From: DASPSM01 sp963800135
Lineage (GTDB): Bacteria; Planctomycetota; Planctomycetia; Planctomycetales; Planctomycetaceae
Assembly (NCBI GenBank): GCA_963800135.1
Contig: CAWCZR010000003.1
Coordinates: forward strand, 372,001 to 436,000
DNA length: 64,000 nt
Direction: 5' to 3'
In this document: positions 18,899 through 28,570 of the stretch, piece after piece
Layout: each line of letters starts with the position of its first letter
How positions within the stretch are numbered: the first letter of the stretch is position 1
The notes under the pieces: generated by a model
What the model was told of the DNA's origin: nothing
Database searches by the model: none
What the model saw: only the letters and a program-made list of their open reading frames with translations
Translations under genes and position numbers: made by a program

Positions 18899-20392
18899 AT
18901 GCTCGAGCCTGCGAAAGCCGCCAGCGAACTTGCCCCCGCGGATTTGCTTCAGCACCTCCGTCGCCTCGAAAGAGCGGCCCGACCCCTGGAGCCGGGAGCG
19001 ACCGTTCGCAAACGCTTGCGCAAGTCCGTCGTTGCATCCTCCGAGCGATTCCTGCGGAAGGTCGAATCGCTGAAGGCCTACATCGAGACCGAGGACAAGG
19101 GAATCGGTCTGCTCCAGTCGCCGATCTCGGAGCAGGGTATTCCCATCGAAAAGGCGATCCAGCTGTTCGAGCACGACGTGGTCCGACCCGGCGGTCATCC
19201 GGCCTCGGGCGGGTACCTCGCCTACATTCCGGGAGGCGGGATCTACCCCGCGGCGCTGGGCGATTACCTGGCCGCGGTCAGCGATAAGTATGCGGGCGTC
19301 TTTTTCGCCGGACCGGGCCCCGTCCGCATGGAAAATATGCTGCTGCGGTGGGTCTCCGATCTGCTCGGATATCCAGACGGAGCCGCCGGCAACATTGCGT
19401 CCGGCGGCAGCATCGCCAACCTCACCGCCATCGCCACGGCACGCGACGCCCACGGGCTGAAGTCCGCCGACTTCCCCAGGGCCGTCGTCTATTTGACCGG
19501 TCAGGCTCATCACTCCATCGGCAAGGCGCTCGGCATCACAGGGCTGGGCGAGGCGCAAGTTCGTCACATTCCAACCGACGAGCGCTTCCGCATGCGGCAC
19601 GAAATTCTCCAACAAACGATCGCGACCGACCGCAAGCAAGGCCTGAAGCCGTGGCTCGTCGTGGCCACCGCGGGCACCACGGATACAGGCGCAGTCGATC
19701 CCCTGGAACCAATTGCGACAATCTGCGAACGCGAGCGTTGCTGGTTTCACGTTGACGCAGCATACGGCGGTTTCTTTCTCCTAACCGAACACGGACGGAC
19801 GGCGCTCAAAGGGATCGAGCGGTCGAACTCGGCCGTGATCGATCCGCACAAGAGCCTGTTCCTGCCTTGGGGCGCGGGCATCGTCGTGGTGCGGGACGGC
19901 AAGGCCCTCGCGGCAGCCCATCACTACTCCGGAAACTACATGCAGGACGTCACGAAATCGATGGACGAAGTCTCGCCCGCCGATCTGTCACCGGAACTCA
20001 CCAAGCACTTTCGGGCGCTGCGGATGTGGCTGCCGCTCGTGTTACTGGGCGTTCGGCCATTCCGAGCCGCACTCGAGGAAAAACTGCTGTTGGCCCGTTA
20101 CTTCCGCCAGGAAATCCAATCACACGGATTTGAAGTGGGCCCACCACCCGATCTTTCGATCGTGACATTTCGCTGGGTGAGAGCGGGTGCGAGCCTGGAA
20201 CAGCAAAATTGCGATAACGAGGCCATCGTCGACAGCATCCGCCGAGACGGCCGGATCTTCTTGTCGTCCACCATGCTCGACGGTCGATTCACGTTGCGAA
20301 TGGCCGCATTGGGGCTGCGGACCCATCGTCGCACGATCGATCTGGCCGTTCAAATTCTCCGCGAACACGCAGGAATGCGCGTGCCGAAATAG
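18899..20392 (+). CDS. PLP-dependent decarboxylase (aromatic L-amino acid / glutamate type)
   Basis: A 497-residue group II decarboxylase. ATG 18899 is preferred, as the upstream in-frame extension to 18779 is not protein-like. The PLP site is clear: HVDAAYGG (Asp to the pyridine nitrogen) and, about 30 residues on, VIDPHKSLFLPWG with the Schiff-base Lys. GNIASGGSIANLTAI and QAHHSIGKAL (His stacking on PLP) also match. It would decarboxylate an amino acid, aromatic most likely, but substrate residues cannot be assigned by eye. Confidence 0.88.
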   Translation: MLEPAKAASELAPADLLQHLRRLERAARPLEPGATVRKRLRKSVVASSERFLRKVESLKAYIETEDKGIGLLQSPISEQGIPIEKAIQLFEHDVVRPGGHPASGGYLAYIPGGGIYPAALGDYLAAVSDKYAGVFFAGPGPVRMENMLLRWVSDLLGYPDGAAGNIASGGSIANLTAIATARDAHGLKSADFPRAVVYLTGQAHHSIGKALGITGLGEAQVRHIPTDERFRMRHEILQQTIATDRKQGLKPWLVVATAGTTDTGAVDPLEPIATICERERCWFHVDAAYGGFFLLTEHGRTALKGIERSNSAVIDPHKSLFLPWGAGIVVVRDGKALAAAHHYSGNYMQDVTKSMDEVSPADLSPELTKHFRALRMWLPLVLLGVRPFRAALEEKLLLARYFRQEIQSHGFEVGPPPDLSIVTFRWVRAGASLEQQNCDNEAIVDSIRRDGRIFLSSTMLDGRFTLRMAALGLRTHRRTIDLAVQILREHAGMRVPK

Positions 20393-20429
20393 GCGATGCA
20401 GGGCGGGATCATGCGCAGTCAGACCCGGC

Positions 20430-22586
20430 CTACCGCCAATCCGGTTGCGCGAAGAAGCTCGCGTCGACGACGCGATCGAGTTTTAACGGCCCTCGGCTTG
20501 TTCCATCGGGGGCAATGATTTCCAGTCGATCTTTGGCAGAGCCGCCGCCCCGAAAGAACTCCCGCTTCTTCGTCTTTCCCTCGCCGACGAATCTGGATTC
20601 CCAATCGAATCGGGCTACCGCGAGCCATTTTCCATCCGGCGACCAGGCGGCGCCGTTCAGCCCGCCGCGCCCCTCCTGATCGCTGCTGAGAAGCTGTTTG
20701 CGGTTTGAGCCGTCGAAGTCGACAAGCCACAAGCCCTCGAAGTCATTCCCAGAATGGTGGTAAGCGATACGATTCGTGCCGGGTTGGAACCGCGGGTAAC
20801 AATTCAGGCCGCCGCCCTCCGTCAGCCGGCGCTGGTCGGTCCCGTCCGGATGCATGACGTACAGCTGATAGCCGTGGCCGAAGGGGGGGTGGCGATCGGA
20901 GACCGTGACGAGCCAATCGCCTGTCAGCGACCAATCGTCCACTTCGTCTGCCTCCGGCAAAGGGAGCTTAGTCGCTTGCTTCGAGGCAAGATCGAAAATC
21001 CACGCTATGCCGCGAAAGCCGACGTCTTCTGTGCTCTTAGTTTTATTGCTCATGTTGTAAAGCAGACGCTTTCCGTCAGACGACCAGACCTGACTGGCTC
21101 CACTCTCGGCGACGCGGACCGGAGGCCCTTTGAGGTCCGAGTAAAAAAGTTCGGACACCGTGTTTTGGCCCTTCGGCTCGACCCGATGGAGCCGACAAAA
21201 GGCGATCAGAATCCTCCCTCGGCGAGACGCGGATCGACGTACCGTCGATGTCGAGCTTCTCCCATTTGCCGGTATTGGGGTCGATCGCGATCGGCCCTCT
21301 GAACTTTTCTGTGCCGCCGCTCGGCGTCTTCAATTCGAGTGAAGCCCACGTGTAAATCTTGCCGGGCAATTCGCCCGCGACAAAGCCTGAGAAATTGATA
21401 AGGGCACCGTCGCTGGAAGTCGATCCGATGAGACTCGGTTGGAGGCTGCTGGTAGGCTGCGTCGGAGCTGCACTCGTCGAAGTTTTGGCGGCCCGCTCGG
21501 CGGCTGGACGCGACTCTTGAGCGACGAGTCGCCAGGGGACGATCCCAGGGACGGCGAGCAACAAAAGCATCAGGGCCGTGATGATCAGCCTGCGGGATGA
21601 AAATGCGCGGACTCGGGCCATTGTGCGAATCCTCCGTTCGAGGTAGTGAGAGGAACCGAACATGCGGGCCGCAATCAGTGTCGTGCCCGATCGCTGCTGC
21701 CAGCGGAGCGTGAGTTTCAAGAGCAGTCGCCCGTACTCGGCAGGACGGGCCACACGGGTCTGGATCAACAATTCGTCGCAGGCGGCTTCCTGGGCTTCGG
21801 TCCAGCCGCGCTTCATCAACCAGACCATCGGGTGAAACCAGAAGAGCCAGCCGACGATCGTCGGGAGCCAGTTCCACAAGAGGTCGCGGCGCTTCAGGTG
21901 GGCCAACTCGTGAGCCAGGATCAGCCGCAGCTCCGCTTCGTCGAGCGATTCCTTAACTCGATCGGGCAAGACGATTTTGGGGCGCCCGATTCCCGCCAAG
22001 AGTGGGCCGTCTGCCTGTGCCGACCACCGAATTTCGGGCTGCCAGCGAATTCCCAGATTTTCCGCCTCCAGCCGGAGCAACTGATGCAAGACAGCGCGCC
22101 GGGTCGGTTGCGCCTCACGGCACAGCCTGCGAACGGATCGCCATCGCCCGAAGGTGACCGCCACAGAGCCGCAAATGCCGGCCAACCAGAGCAGCTGCAA
22201 CAGGGGCAACAGGCTGATTCGATTTGTCTCTGCTGGCGGCTGAGCGTCGTTCTGCCCAACGAACACGGTGCGTTCGATCAAGGACGGTTTTGGCCGGGCG
22301 CTCTGTGCCAGGGCGCACGGGGTTCGATTGTCTCGTGGGACACCGCCGCGGCCGGCGTTGCTGACAAGAGCGGCAGGTTGATCGGCTCGACCAAAAGCAA
22401 AGCCACGACGAGTTTGAGACAGGCCAACCGCCAAACCCAGCAGATCACCCGCGGCGAAAGAAACGTGCACCAACGTCCGATCGCCCAGGCCACGGCCAGC
22501 ACGATGGCACCTTGCCACGACGCCTGGAAGATCCGTTCGCTCCATGGCTCAGCCCAGAATCCGACGGCGAGTAACCGCTCGCTCAT
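20430..22586 (-). pseudogene. blaR1: BlaR1-type M56 metallopeptidase with C-terminal TolB-like propeller, two frameshifts
   Basis: The gene starts at 22586, overlapping the blaI stop by 4 bp. The first frame gives the initial membrane helices. After a shift near 22280 the second frame has the M56 peptidase core with the zinc motif LAHELAHLKRRD, a following helix, EACDELLI and a last membrane helix (LIITALMLLLLAVPGIVPW). After another shift near 21205 a third frame gives a propeller of TolB/WD-like blades (SSDGKRLLY, SLTGDWLVTVSD, WSPDGKWLAVARF) where BlaR1 normally has a penicillin-binding sensor. In this family the peptidase cleaves BlaI after a signal. Here the sensor seems to be a propeller, outside the cell. 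The frame breaks disable it as sequenced. Confidence 0.8.
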
Positions 22587-22981
22587 GGCTCGCTTCTCTC
22601 TTCGAGCGATTCCATCCGCTTGATCAGCCCCTCCAGCCGGCGGACCTCCTCACGACTGAGCACCGTCGACTGGGTCAGATACGCGACGAACGGGGAAAGG
22701 GATCCGCCAAGAACGTCCTCGACAAAGTCTCCCACAATTTGATGCAGCAGCTCTTTCTTCGAGACGGTGGGCGAATAGCGGTGCACGCCGCTCGACTTGC
22801 GGCGCGTGAGATAGCCCTTCGCGCGCAGTCGTTCCATGACCGTCAACAGCGTGGTCCGCGCCTGGCCGGACGTTTCCGCAAAATGATTGGCTACCTCACG
22901 GACGGTAATGGGGTGGTGGTCGGCGATGTATCGCAGGACATCGAGTTCCAGATGCCCCAGGGGATCGCGTGGCGGCGTCAT
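22583..22981 (-). CDS. blaI: BlaI/MecI-family transcriptional repressor
   Basis: A 132-residue winged-helix repressor: ELDVLRYIADHHPITVREVA, then the recognition helix region GQARTTLLTVMERLRAKGYL and a wing with TRRKSSGVHRYSP, then a dimerisation tail. It would repress its own operon until cleaved by the BlaR1-like peptidase encoded downstream with a 4-bp overlap. ATG 22981 is chosen because AGGAGGG lies 5 bp upstream and the two operator dyads lie directly beyond; a longer frame to 23131 would run through the operators. Confidence 0.92.
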   Translation of the reverse strand: MTPPRDPLGHLELDVLRYIADHHPITVREVANHFAETSGQARTTLLTVMERLRAKGYLTRRKSSGVHRYSPTVSKKELLHQIVGDFVEDVLGGSLSPFVAYLTQSTVLSREEVRRLEGLIKRMESLEERSEP

Positions 22982-22992
22982 GTGTGCCCTCC

Positions 22993-23010
22993 TGACTATG
23001 TGCATAGTCA
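22993..23010. promoter_or_regulatory. BlaI operator dyad 1
   Basis: TGACTATGTGCATAGTCA is a perfect 18-bp palindrome 12 bp upstream of the blaI start. Known BlaI/MecI operators are dyads of similar size (TACTACA/TGTAGTA core), and this site has the related half-site GACTA. Confidence 0.8.
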
Positions 23011-23020
23011 ACATACGCGA

Positions 23021-23036
23021 GACTATGCGTGTAGTC
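23021..23036. promoter_or_regulatory. BlaI operator dyad 2
   Basis: GACTATGCGTGTAGTC has perfect GACTA/TAGTC ends. It lies 27 bp centre-to-centre from dyad 1, which would place two repressor dimers on nearly the same DNA face and over the promoter. Confidence 0.7.
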
Positions 23037-23178
23037 AATAGGTTCTGGGAAAAATCTCGCGAGCCGGGGGACACTCGAAGAAAGCCGTCCCCGCGCTCTG
23101 AGGCGTTGATCGACGAGCGCCATTCAGGCAAACTTCACGAGCGTGGAGGCACCTCAGGGCGATGTTAGGCGGCAAACG

Positions 23179-23961
23179 ATGGTAAGCGGCGCGGAAAAAG
23201 TGGCGGTGGTGACCGGCAGCACTCAGGGTCTGGGCGAAGCCATCGCTCGGCGGCTGGTCGATGAGGGACTGATTGGCGGGTTGGTGATCTGCGGGCGAAG
23301 TGCCGAAAACGGCGAAGGGCTGGCTCGCGAGTTCAGCGCGCGGGGTTGCCGCACGGTGTTCGTGCCCGCCGACCTGGCGGTGGTCGAGGATTGCCGGCGC
23401 GTCATTGAGACGGCTCGGCGGGCGTTTGACCGCATCGACATCCTGGTCAACAGCGCCGCCACCTCCGAGCGCGGCACGATCCTGGACACGACGCCCGAAC
23501 TGTTCGACCGCATCATGGCGATCAATCTCCGCGCCCCGTTCTTTCTGATGCAAGGGGCGATCCAGACGATGGTCGACCGCGGCATCGCCGGGACGATCCT
23601 GAATATCCTCAGCATGTCGAGCCACGGCGGGCAGCCGTTCCTTTCGCCGTATTCGACTTCCAAAGGCGCCCTGGCGACGCTGACTCGGAACGTCGCGTGC
23701 TCCGTGCTTAAGCACCGCATCCGCGTCAACGGCCTCAACATCGGCTGGATGGACAGCCCGGGCGAGCACGTCGTGCAGAAGAAGTTCCACGGAGCCAGCG
23801 ACGACTGGCTCCAGAAGGCGGAGAAGGAACAGCCGTTCGGCAGGCTCGTGAAGCCGACCGAAGTCGCGGAAGTGGCCGCTTTCCTGCTCTCCGAAAGGTC
23901 CGGGCTCATGACCGGATCGATCATCGACTTTGACCAGAGCGTGGTCGGAACTCACGAGTAG
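23179..23961 (+). CDS. SDR-family NAD(P)-dependent oxidoreductase
   Basis: A 260-residue classical short-chain dehydrogenase. The Rossmann motif is TGSTQGLG, followed by NSAATS in the place of NAG. The catalytic Ser-Tyr-Lys is SMSSHGGQPFLSPYSTSKGA. The C-terminus matches the end of the family: RLVKPTEVAEVAAFLLSE and SIIDFDQSV. It divergently faces blaI. ATG 23179 is chosen over 23143 because the strand VAVVTGST then begins within 10 residues. Substrate unknown; sugar or polyol oxidation is plausible. Confidence 0.9.
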   Translation: MVSGAEKVAVVTGSTQGLGEAIARRLVDEGLIGGLVICGRSAENGEGLAREFSARGCRTVFVPADLAVVEDCRRVIETARRAFDRIDILVNSAATSERGTILDTTPELFDRIMAINLRAPFFLMQGAIQTMVDRGIAGTILNILSMSSHGGQPFLSPYSTSKGALATLTRNVACSVLKHRIRVNGLNIGWMDSPGEHVVQKKFHGASDDWLQKAEKEQPFGRLVKPTEVAEVAAFLLSERSGLMTGSIIDFDQSVVGTHE

Positions 23962-23983
23962 TCAGCGCGGTGTTGGGTTGCAG

Positions 23984-26297
23984 ATGAAAGAACGGTCACT
24001 CCGCGCTCACCAGCCGATCGCCGCGCTCGCCTTGGTGCTGATCGCGTTGCTGGCAAAATGCTCCAATGCACAAGCTCCGGCCCGGACGATTGCCGCCGAC
24101 TTCTATGTCGCAACCACCGGACGAGACGAGTGGTCCGGCCGAGTCGCGGAACCGAGAGCTGACCGCACGGATGGGCCGTTCGCGACTCTAACCCGCGCGC
24201 GCGACGCCGTGCGCGCGTTGAAGAAGGTGTCGAAGAAAAAGAACTTCGTCGTGAGTATTCGCGGCGGCACTTATTCGCTGCGGGAAACGCTCGCCTTTTC
24301 GCTAGAAGACTCGGGACGGAACGGCGGGACGATCACGTATGCTGCCTTTCCGCGCGAGACGGCGATTATCAGCTCGGGGGCGCCGATTCGCGGCTGGCGC
24401 AGGCTGAGCGAGAATCTGCCGGAACGTCCAGCCGCAGCGCGCGGCAAGGTATGGGTTGCCGACCTGCCGGCCGGGCTCGAGCGGGTTCTCAGTTTATACG
24501 ACGGTCTGGAGCGGCTGCCGCGGGCTCGCACCAAGGGTTTCACGCCGCCGGGATTCGTGAAGGCGAACCAACCGCTCAACCAGTTTCGTTTCCCGGCGAG
24601 TGCGATGAAGAATTGGCCGGACCTCAAGGAGGCGGAGCTACTGGTCATCCCCAGCTGCGACTACGAAATGAACATTCTGCCCATCGCCTCGGTCGATGAG
24701 CAGGCCAGCGTGGCAAGGACGGCGTTGGCTCCGTCGCGGCCCATCGGACGGGTCAAGTATTTCGACAAAACGCTATGGGTCGAGAATATCTTGGAGGTCC
24801 TCGACGAGCCCGGTGAGTGGGTCACGAGCGCCGCCCAACGCAAAATCTATCTCTGGCCCAAGGGGGATCGGCCGGGTGAGGAGATCGTCGCCCCGGCGCT
24901 CACCGAATTGGTCAAAGTCGAAGGGAAAATCGACTACGACGGCCCGCGCGATCAGCCGGTGCGGCGTCTCGTCTTCCAAGGGCTGACATTCGCCCACACC
25001 GACCGGTTCCCCTGGCACGGCTCCACCGGTTGGAGTTTGCAGCACAGTTGGGAAATCTTCGACCGCCCCACCGCGGCCGTGCGTTTTCGCGGAGCTGCCG
25101 ATTGCGCGGTCGAGAACTGTCGCTTCACGGCCCTCAGTGGCACGGGCATTCGCTTAGACCTGACGTGTCAGCACAATCGTATCGTCGGCAATGAATTCAG
25201 CCACGTCGGTGCGGTCGCCATCCTGCTGGCCGGTTACGGCCCCGGCACCAAAAACACGAATGACCACAACGAAGTGGTCAACAACTGGGTGCACCACACC
25301 GGCGAGGTTTATTGGGCGACGCCGGCGATCATGGTGTGGCAGAGCGGAAACAATCACGTCGCGCACAATCTCATTCACAACACGCCTTACACGGGAATCG
25401 CGGTGAACGGACGCGTCTCGATGGGGCGCGGAGACCCGTCCGGCGACGCATCACGAGCGGTCCGCTGGCACGAGATTGGCGAGACGAAGTTGTCGTTTGA
25501 TTGGAGCGAGTGGTACGACTACGAAAAATTCCTCCACGCCCGCGAAAATCTGGTGGAGAAGAACGACATCCATCACGTGATGGAATCGATGGGCGACGGC
25601 AACGGGATTTACATTTCGGGTTGCGGCCGGGCGAATCACATCTTTCAGAACTTCGTCCACGATTGCCCCGGCACGCACATGGGGGCCGGCATCCGCTGCG
25701 ACGACGTGCAGAACGAAACGATCGTTGAAGGCAACGTGATCTTTCGCATCCACAGCGTGCAAGTCGGCATCTCGATGACGGGCCGGAACCACATTCTCAA
25801 CAACATCATCGCGGACATTCGGCCAAGCCCGAGGGTGATGCGGCCGGCGAACATCGTCCACGGCTACATCTGCCTGCCCGGCCTTTATCCCTACGGCCCC
25901 AAAAACGCCAAGTTGGACATCACCGGCGCGGATTGAGCGAAACATCGTTTACTCGCCGCGCAAAGATTACCTGCCGGTGCTCGAGTACCGCTCTTTTTCC
26001 ACGGGACCTGGCGACCGACTGAAGGGGACACACACCGACCATAACCTCTACTGGTGTCCCACCGATCCGGCCTGGGGCCAAAGATACCTCGACGGGCAGC
26101 AACCGCTGGGCGTGGAGAACGATAGTCTCTCCGCCGATCCGCGATTCGTGGATCTCAAGAAGGGCGATTTACATCTGAAGCCCGACTCACCCGCGTGGAA
26201 GCTCGGCTTCGAGCCAATTGACCTCGCCAGTATCGGGCTGTTGCCCAACCACCCCTATCACGGGCGGGACGAACTCCACGCCGGGCACTCGCGGTAG
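23984..26297 (+). pseudogene. Secreted right-handed beta-helix protein, frameshifted near C-terminus
   Basis: ATG 23984 begins a signal peptide (IAALALVLIALLAKCSNAQ), then the 'DFYVATTGRDEWSG' start common to polysaccharide-lyase-like beta-helix proteins, an N-terminal beta domain and right-handed parallel beta-helix coils (NCRFTALSGTGIRL, NRIVGNEFSHVGAVAILLAG, NHVAHNLIHNTPYTGIAVNG). The reading frame ends at 25936, but the next frame continues without loss as ARIERNIVYSPRKDY... through LYWCPTDP and a 'SPAWKLGFEPIDLASIG' ending at 26297. A single base lost in GGCGCGCGG-like sequence near 25930 explains the break. The intact protein would have about 770 residues and probably act on polysaccharide outside the cytoplasm. 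Confidence 0.85.
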
Positions 26298-26408
26298 CAC
26301 GGTTCGTTCTGGCACGCAGAGTGCATCAACCTTCGTCTCAGCCGTGAGCCGAGACGGCCCTACCGTAAGACGGCTTCGTCCGACTGGGCTGCGGAGAAGG
26401 ATGAGCAG

Positions 26409-26807
26409 ATGATGACACCCAAGGGCGATCGAGTGGCGGCGTTGGCCGGAGCATTCGTTTTCTGCGTGCTCGTCGGCGGTTGCGTCGAGTGGACACGCTC
26501 TTATCAGGCGTACATGGAGAGCGGACCGGGGTCGTTGATCGCCCTTGGTGTGATCGCGGCCACGGCGTTTCTTTTGGCGCTGGCGACCGAAATCCGCACG
26601 CGCGCGATCGGGATCGTGCTCAACCTGGCCTTTCCGACGATCATCCTGATTCGCGTGCTGATGGATACTTCAAAACATCCGACCACGCACAATCTCTTCC
26701 CGATCGAGATCGCGTTCGCCTTCATCGTCGGCCTGCTGGCAGCGTGGCCCGCGACGTGGCTCGGCCGTAGCGTGCGGACGCTCGTCCGCCGTCGCCGCGC
26801 CCCTTAG
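26409..26807 (+). CDS. Small multi-pass membrane protein, unknown function
   Basis: A 132-residue protein with about four hydrophobic helices (VAALAGAFVFCVLVGGC, LIALGVIAATAFLLAL, GIVLNLAFPTIILIRVL, IAFAFIVGLLAAWPATWL) and a basic C-terminal tail. AAGGA precedes the ATG pair at 26409. I recognise no family. It converges with the LRR gene. Confidence 0.65.
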   Translation: MMTPKGDRVAALAGAFVFCVLVGGCVEWTRSYQAYMESGPGSLIALGVIAATAFLLALATEIRTRAIGIVLNLAFPTIILIRVLMDTSKHPTTHNLFPIEIAFAFIVGLLAAWPATWLGRSVRTLVRRRRAP

Positions 26808-26848
26808 CCGCCGTGCAAACTCCGCGGATCGAGGCGACGCGCGGCCGT

Positions 26849-28423
26849 TCACTCGAATTGCGAGAATGCGCGTTCGACCTTGACGCGTGGAAACCGCTTG
26901 CGAAAGCTGTCTGCTCCGTTCGCAGTCACAGGAGTTCCGGAGACCTGCAGCACTCGCAAATTCGCGAGGGTGCCCAGGCGGTTGAGATTCTGATCCGTGA
27001 CCTTCGTCCGAATGAGATTGAGCTCTTCGAGCCCTTTCAGTGCCACGAGATCACCTACGGCGCCGTCGGTCACCTCGGTGACGACGAGATCGAGCCGTTT
27101 CAGGTGGGTGAGCCCTCGCAGCTGTTTGATCCCAGCGTCACCAACTTTGGTTTCGCCTAAGCGCAGGCTGGTGAGCTTCGTGAGTCGCCCCACCTCCTTC
27201 ATGCCGGCATCCGTGACGGAGCTTCGTGACAAGTCGAGCTCGGTGAGGTTCTTGAACTCGAGTAGTGCGTTCAGATCCGCGTCGCCGATTCCCGTTTGAC
27301 GGACACTTAGAACCGACAACTCGTGCAGGCCGCGGAGTTCTCGCAGCCAGGCGCCCGTCACGCGAGTCAGCGTCAGATCGAGTTGCGTCAGCTTCGTAAG
27401 TTTTTGCAACTCGGCGATATTCTCTCCCCGAATGGCGTCGTTGTCGGCGAGGTTGAGCTGCGCCAGTTCCGGGAGGCGAGCGATCTCCTTGACTCCGTTG
27501 TCGGTGATCAGGCCACTCTGTGTCCCAAGGTCGCGGCTGAGGCTCAGAACCTTGAGTTTCTTGAGTCGCGGCAGTTCCTTCAGCCCCACGTCCGAAACGT
27601 CCGTCACGTCCAGGTTCAGCTCCTCCAGATTCGACAATTCGGCGATCTGCTTCATCCGGGCATCGGTGAGCGCGGGACCGGCCACGTTGAGCTTCGTCAG
27701 CGCCGGAAATGTCCGGAGCCGTTCCAGGTCCTTGTCTTTGAGCGAGCAGAAGCTCAGATCCAAACTGGTGACGGCCTGCGGATTCTGGATCTCCCGCAAC
27801 TGTTTGAGCTTAGTCTCGCCTTGGTCCGGAAACCGCCGATGAAATTCCAGACTGAGGACGTAGAGCCGGGCCGCGAACGCCAGCGGAGGAACCAAAAGCA
27901 GGATCAGTGCGACAGCCACCGGCTTGAGCCCGCGAACCCCCGCGGGGTTTTGCCGCCGATAAGCCTGGTACCGCGGCCGCGCAACGAGCGCAAAGAGACC
28001 GGCAAGGATCGTTGCCCCGCCGATCAGCCACACCAGCCGGCCGGGAGGGTCGTGCTGAAATTGTGGCGCGACGGGCGCGCCCAGCGCCATCGTGACTGCC
28101 CAGAGCAGCAATTCATAAGGCCGGCGGCCCATCAACGAAGCGGACAGCAGGGCGGAATAGAAGCAGGCAAACGCCAACGCGAGCAACACGCTCCGCTGCT
28201 TGCCGCGTGCCAGCCGCACACCGAGATAGACCGTCGCAGAGCCGAAACAAATGAGTTGAAGCGGAATCGGGCTGGCGTCCCGCGCGTGGCCAAACGCAAG
28301 AATGGCCCACTGCCAGCCGATTCCCAACCACACGCCGTACAATCCGGTCGCGATCCAAAACGTTCCGGCGAGCGTGACCAGGGCAGGAACGCGATCGGCG
28401 GCTGCGGGCGTCGGAGAGCTCAT
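26849..28423 (-). CDS. Leucine-rich-repeat membrane protein
   Basis: A 524-residue protein. The first 180 residues contain about five hydrophobic helices. From about residue 205 there are about a dozen LRRs of the bacterial 'VTDAGMKEVGRLTKLTSLRL' type; each unit has a leucine ladder with VTD/VSD and a loop Asp or Gly. The last unit ends near the C-terminus. Such LRR proteins are abundant in planctomycetes and probably bind other proteins; the role is unknown. It is a single gene on its strand, with a normal start at ATG 28423. Confidence 0.85.
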   Translation of the reverse strand: MSSPTPAAADRVPALVTLAGTFWIATGLYGVWLGIGWQWAILAFGHARDASPIPLQLICFGSATVYLGVRLARGKQRSVLLALAFACFYSALLSASLMGRRPYELLLWAVTMALGAPVAPQFQHDPPGRLVWLIGGATILAGLFALVARPRYQAYRRQNPAGVRGLKPVAVALILLLVPPLAFAARLYVLSLEFHRRFPDQGETKLKQLREIQNPQAVTSLDLSFCSLKDKDLERLRTFPALTKLNVAGPALTDARMKQIAELSNLEELNLDVTDVSDVGLKELPRLKKLKVLSLSRDLGTQSGLITDNGVKEIARLPELAQLNLADNDAIRGENIAELQKLTKLTQLDLTLTRVTGAWLRELRGLHELSVLSVRQTGIGDADLNALLEFKNLTELDLSRSSVTDAGMKEVGRLTKLTSLRLGETKVGDAGIKQLRGLTHLKRLDLVVTEVTDGAVGDLVALKGLEELNLIRTKVTDQNLNRLGTLANLRVLQVSGTPVTANGADSFRKRFPRVKVERAFSQFE

Positions 28424-28570
28424 GCTGGCACCTCGCGATTCGCATGACTCTTGAGGAGGGCGCGGCGCACCATGGCGCCGGCGCGACTCGAGATTTTTGG
28501 CTTCAGCGCAAAGTTACAGGGCCAATCGAACCGGGGTCGAGCGATTCCCAGCCGGGGGAAGCCAAGAGAG

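Noticed and set aside
23035..23955. 306-codon minus-strand open frame
   Set aside because: It is antisense to the SDR gene and crosses the blaI operators; no domain is seen.
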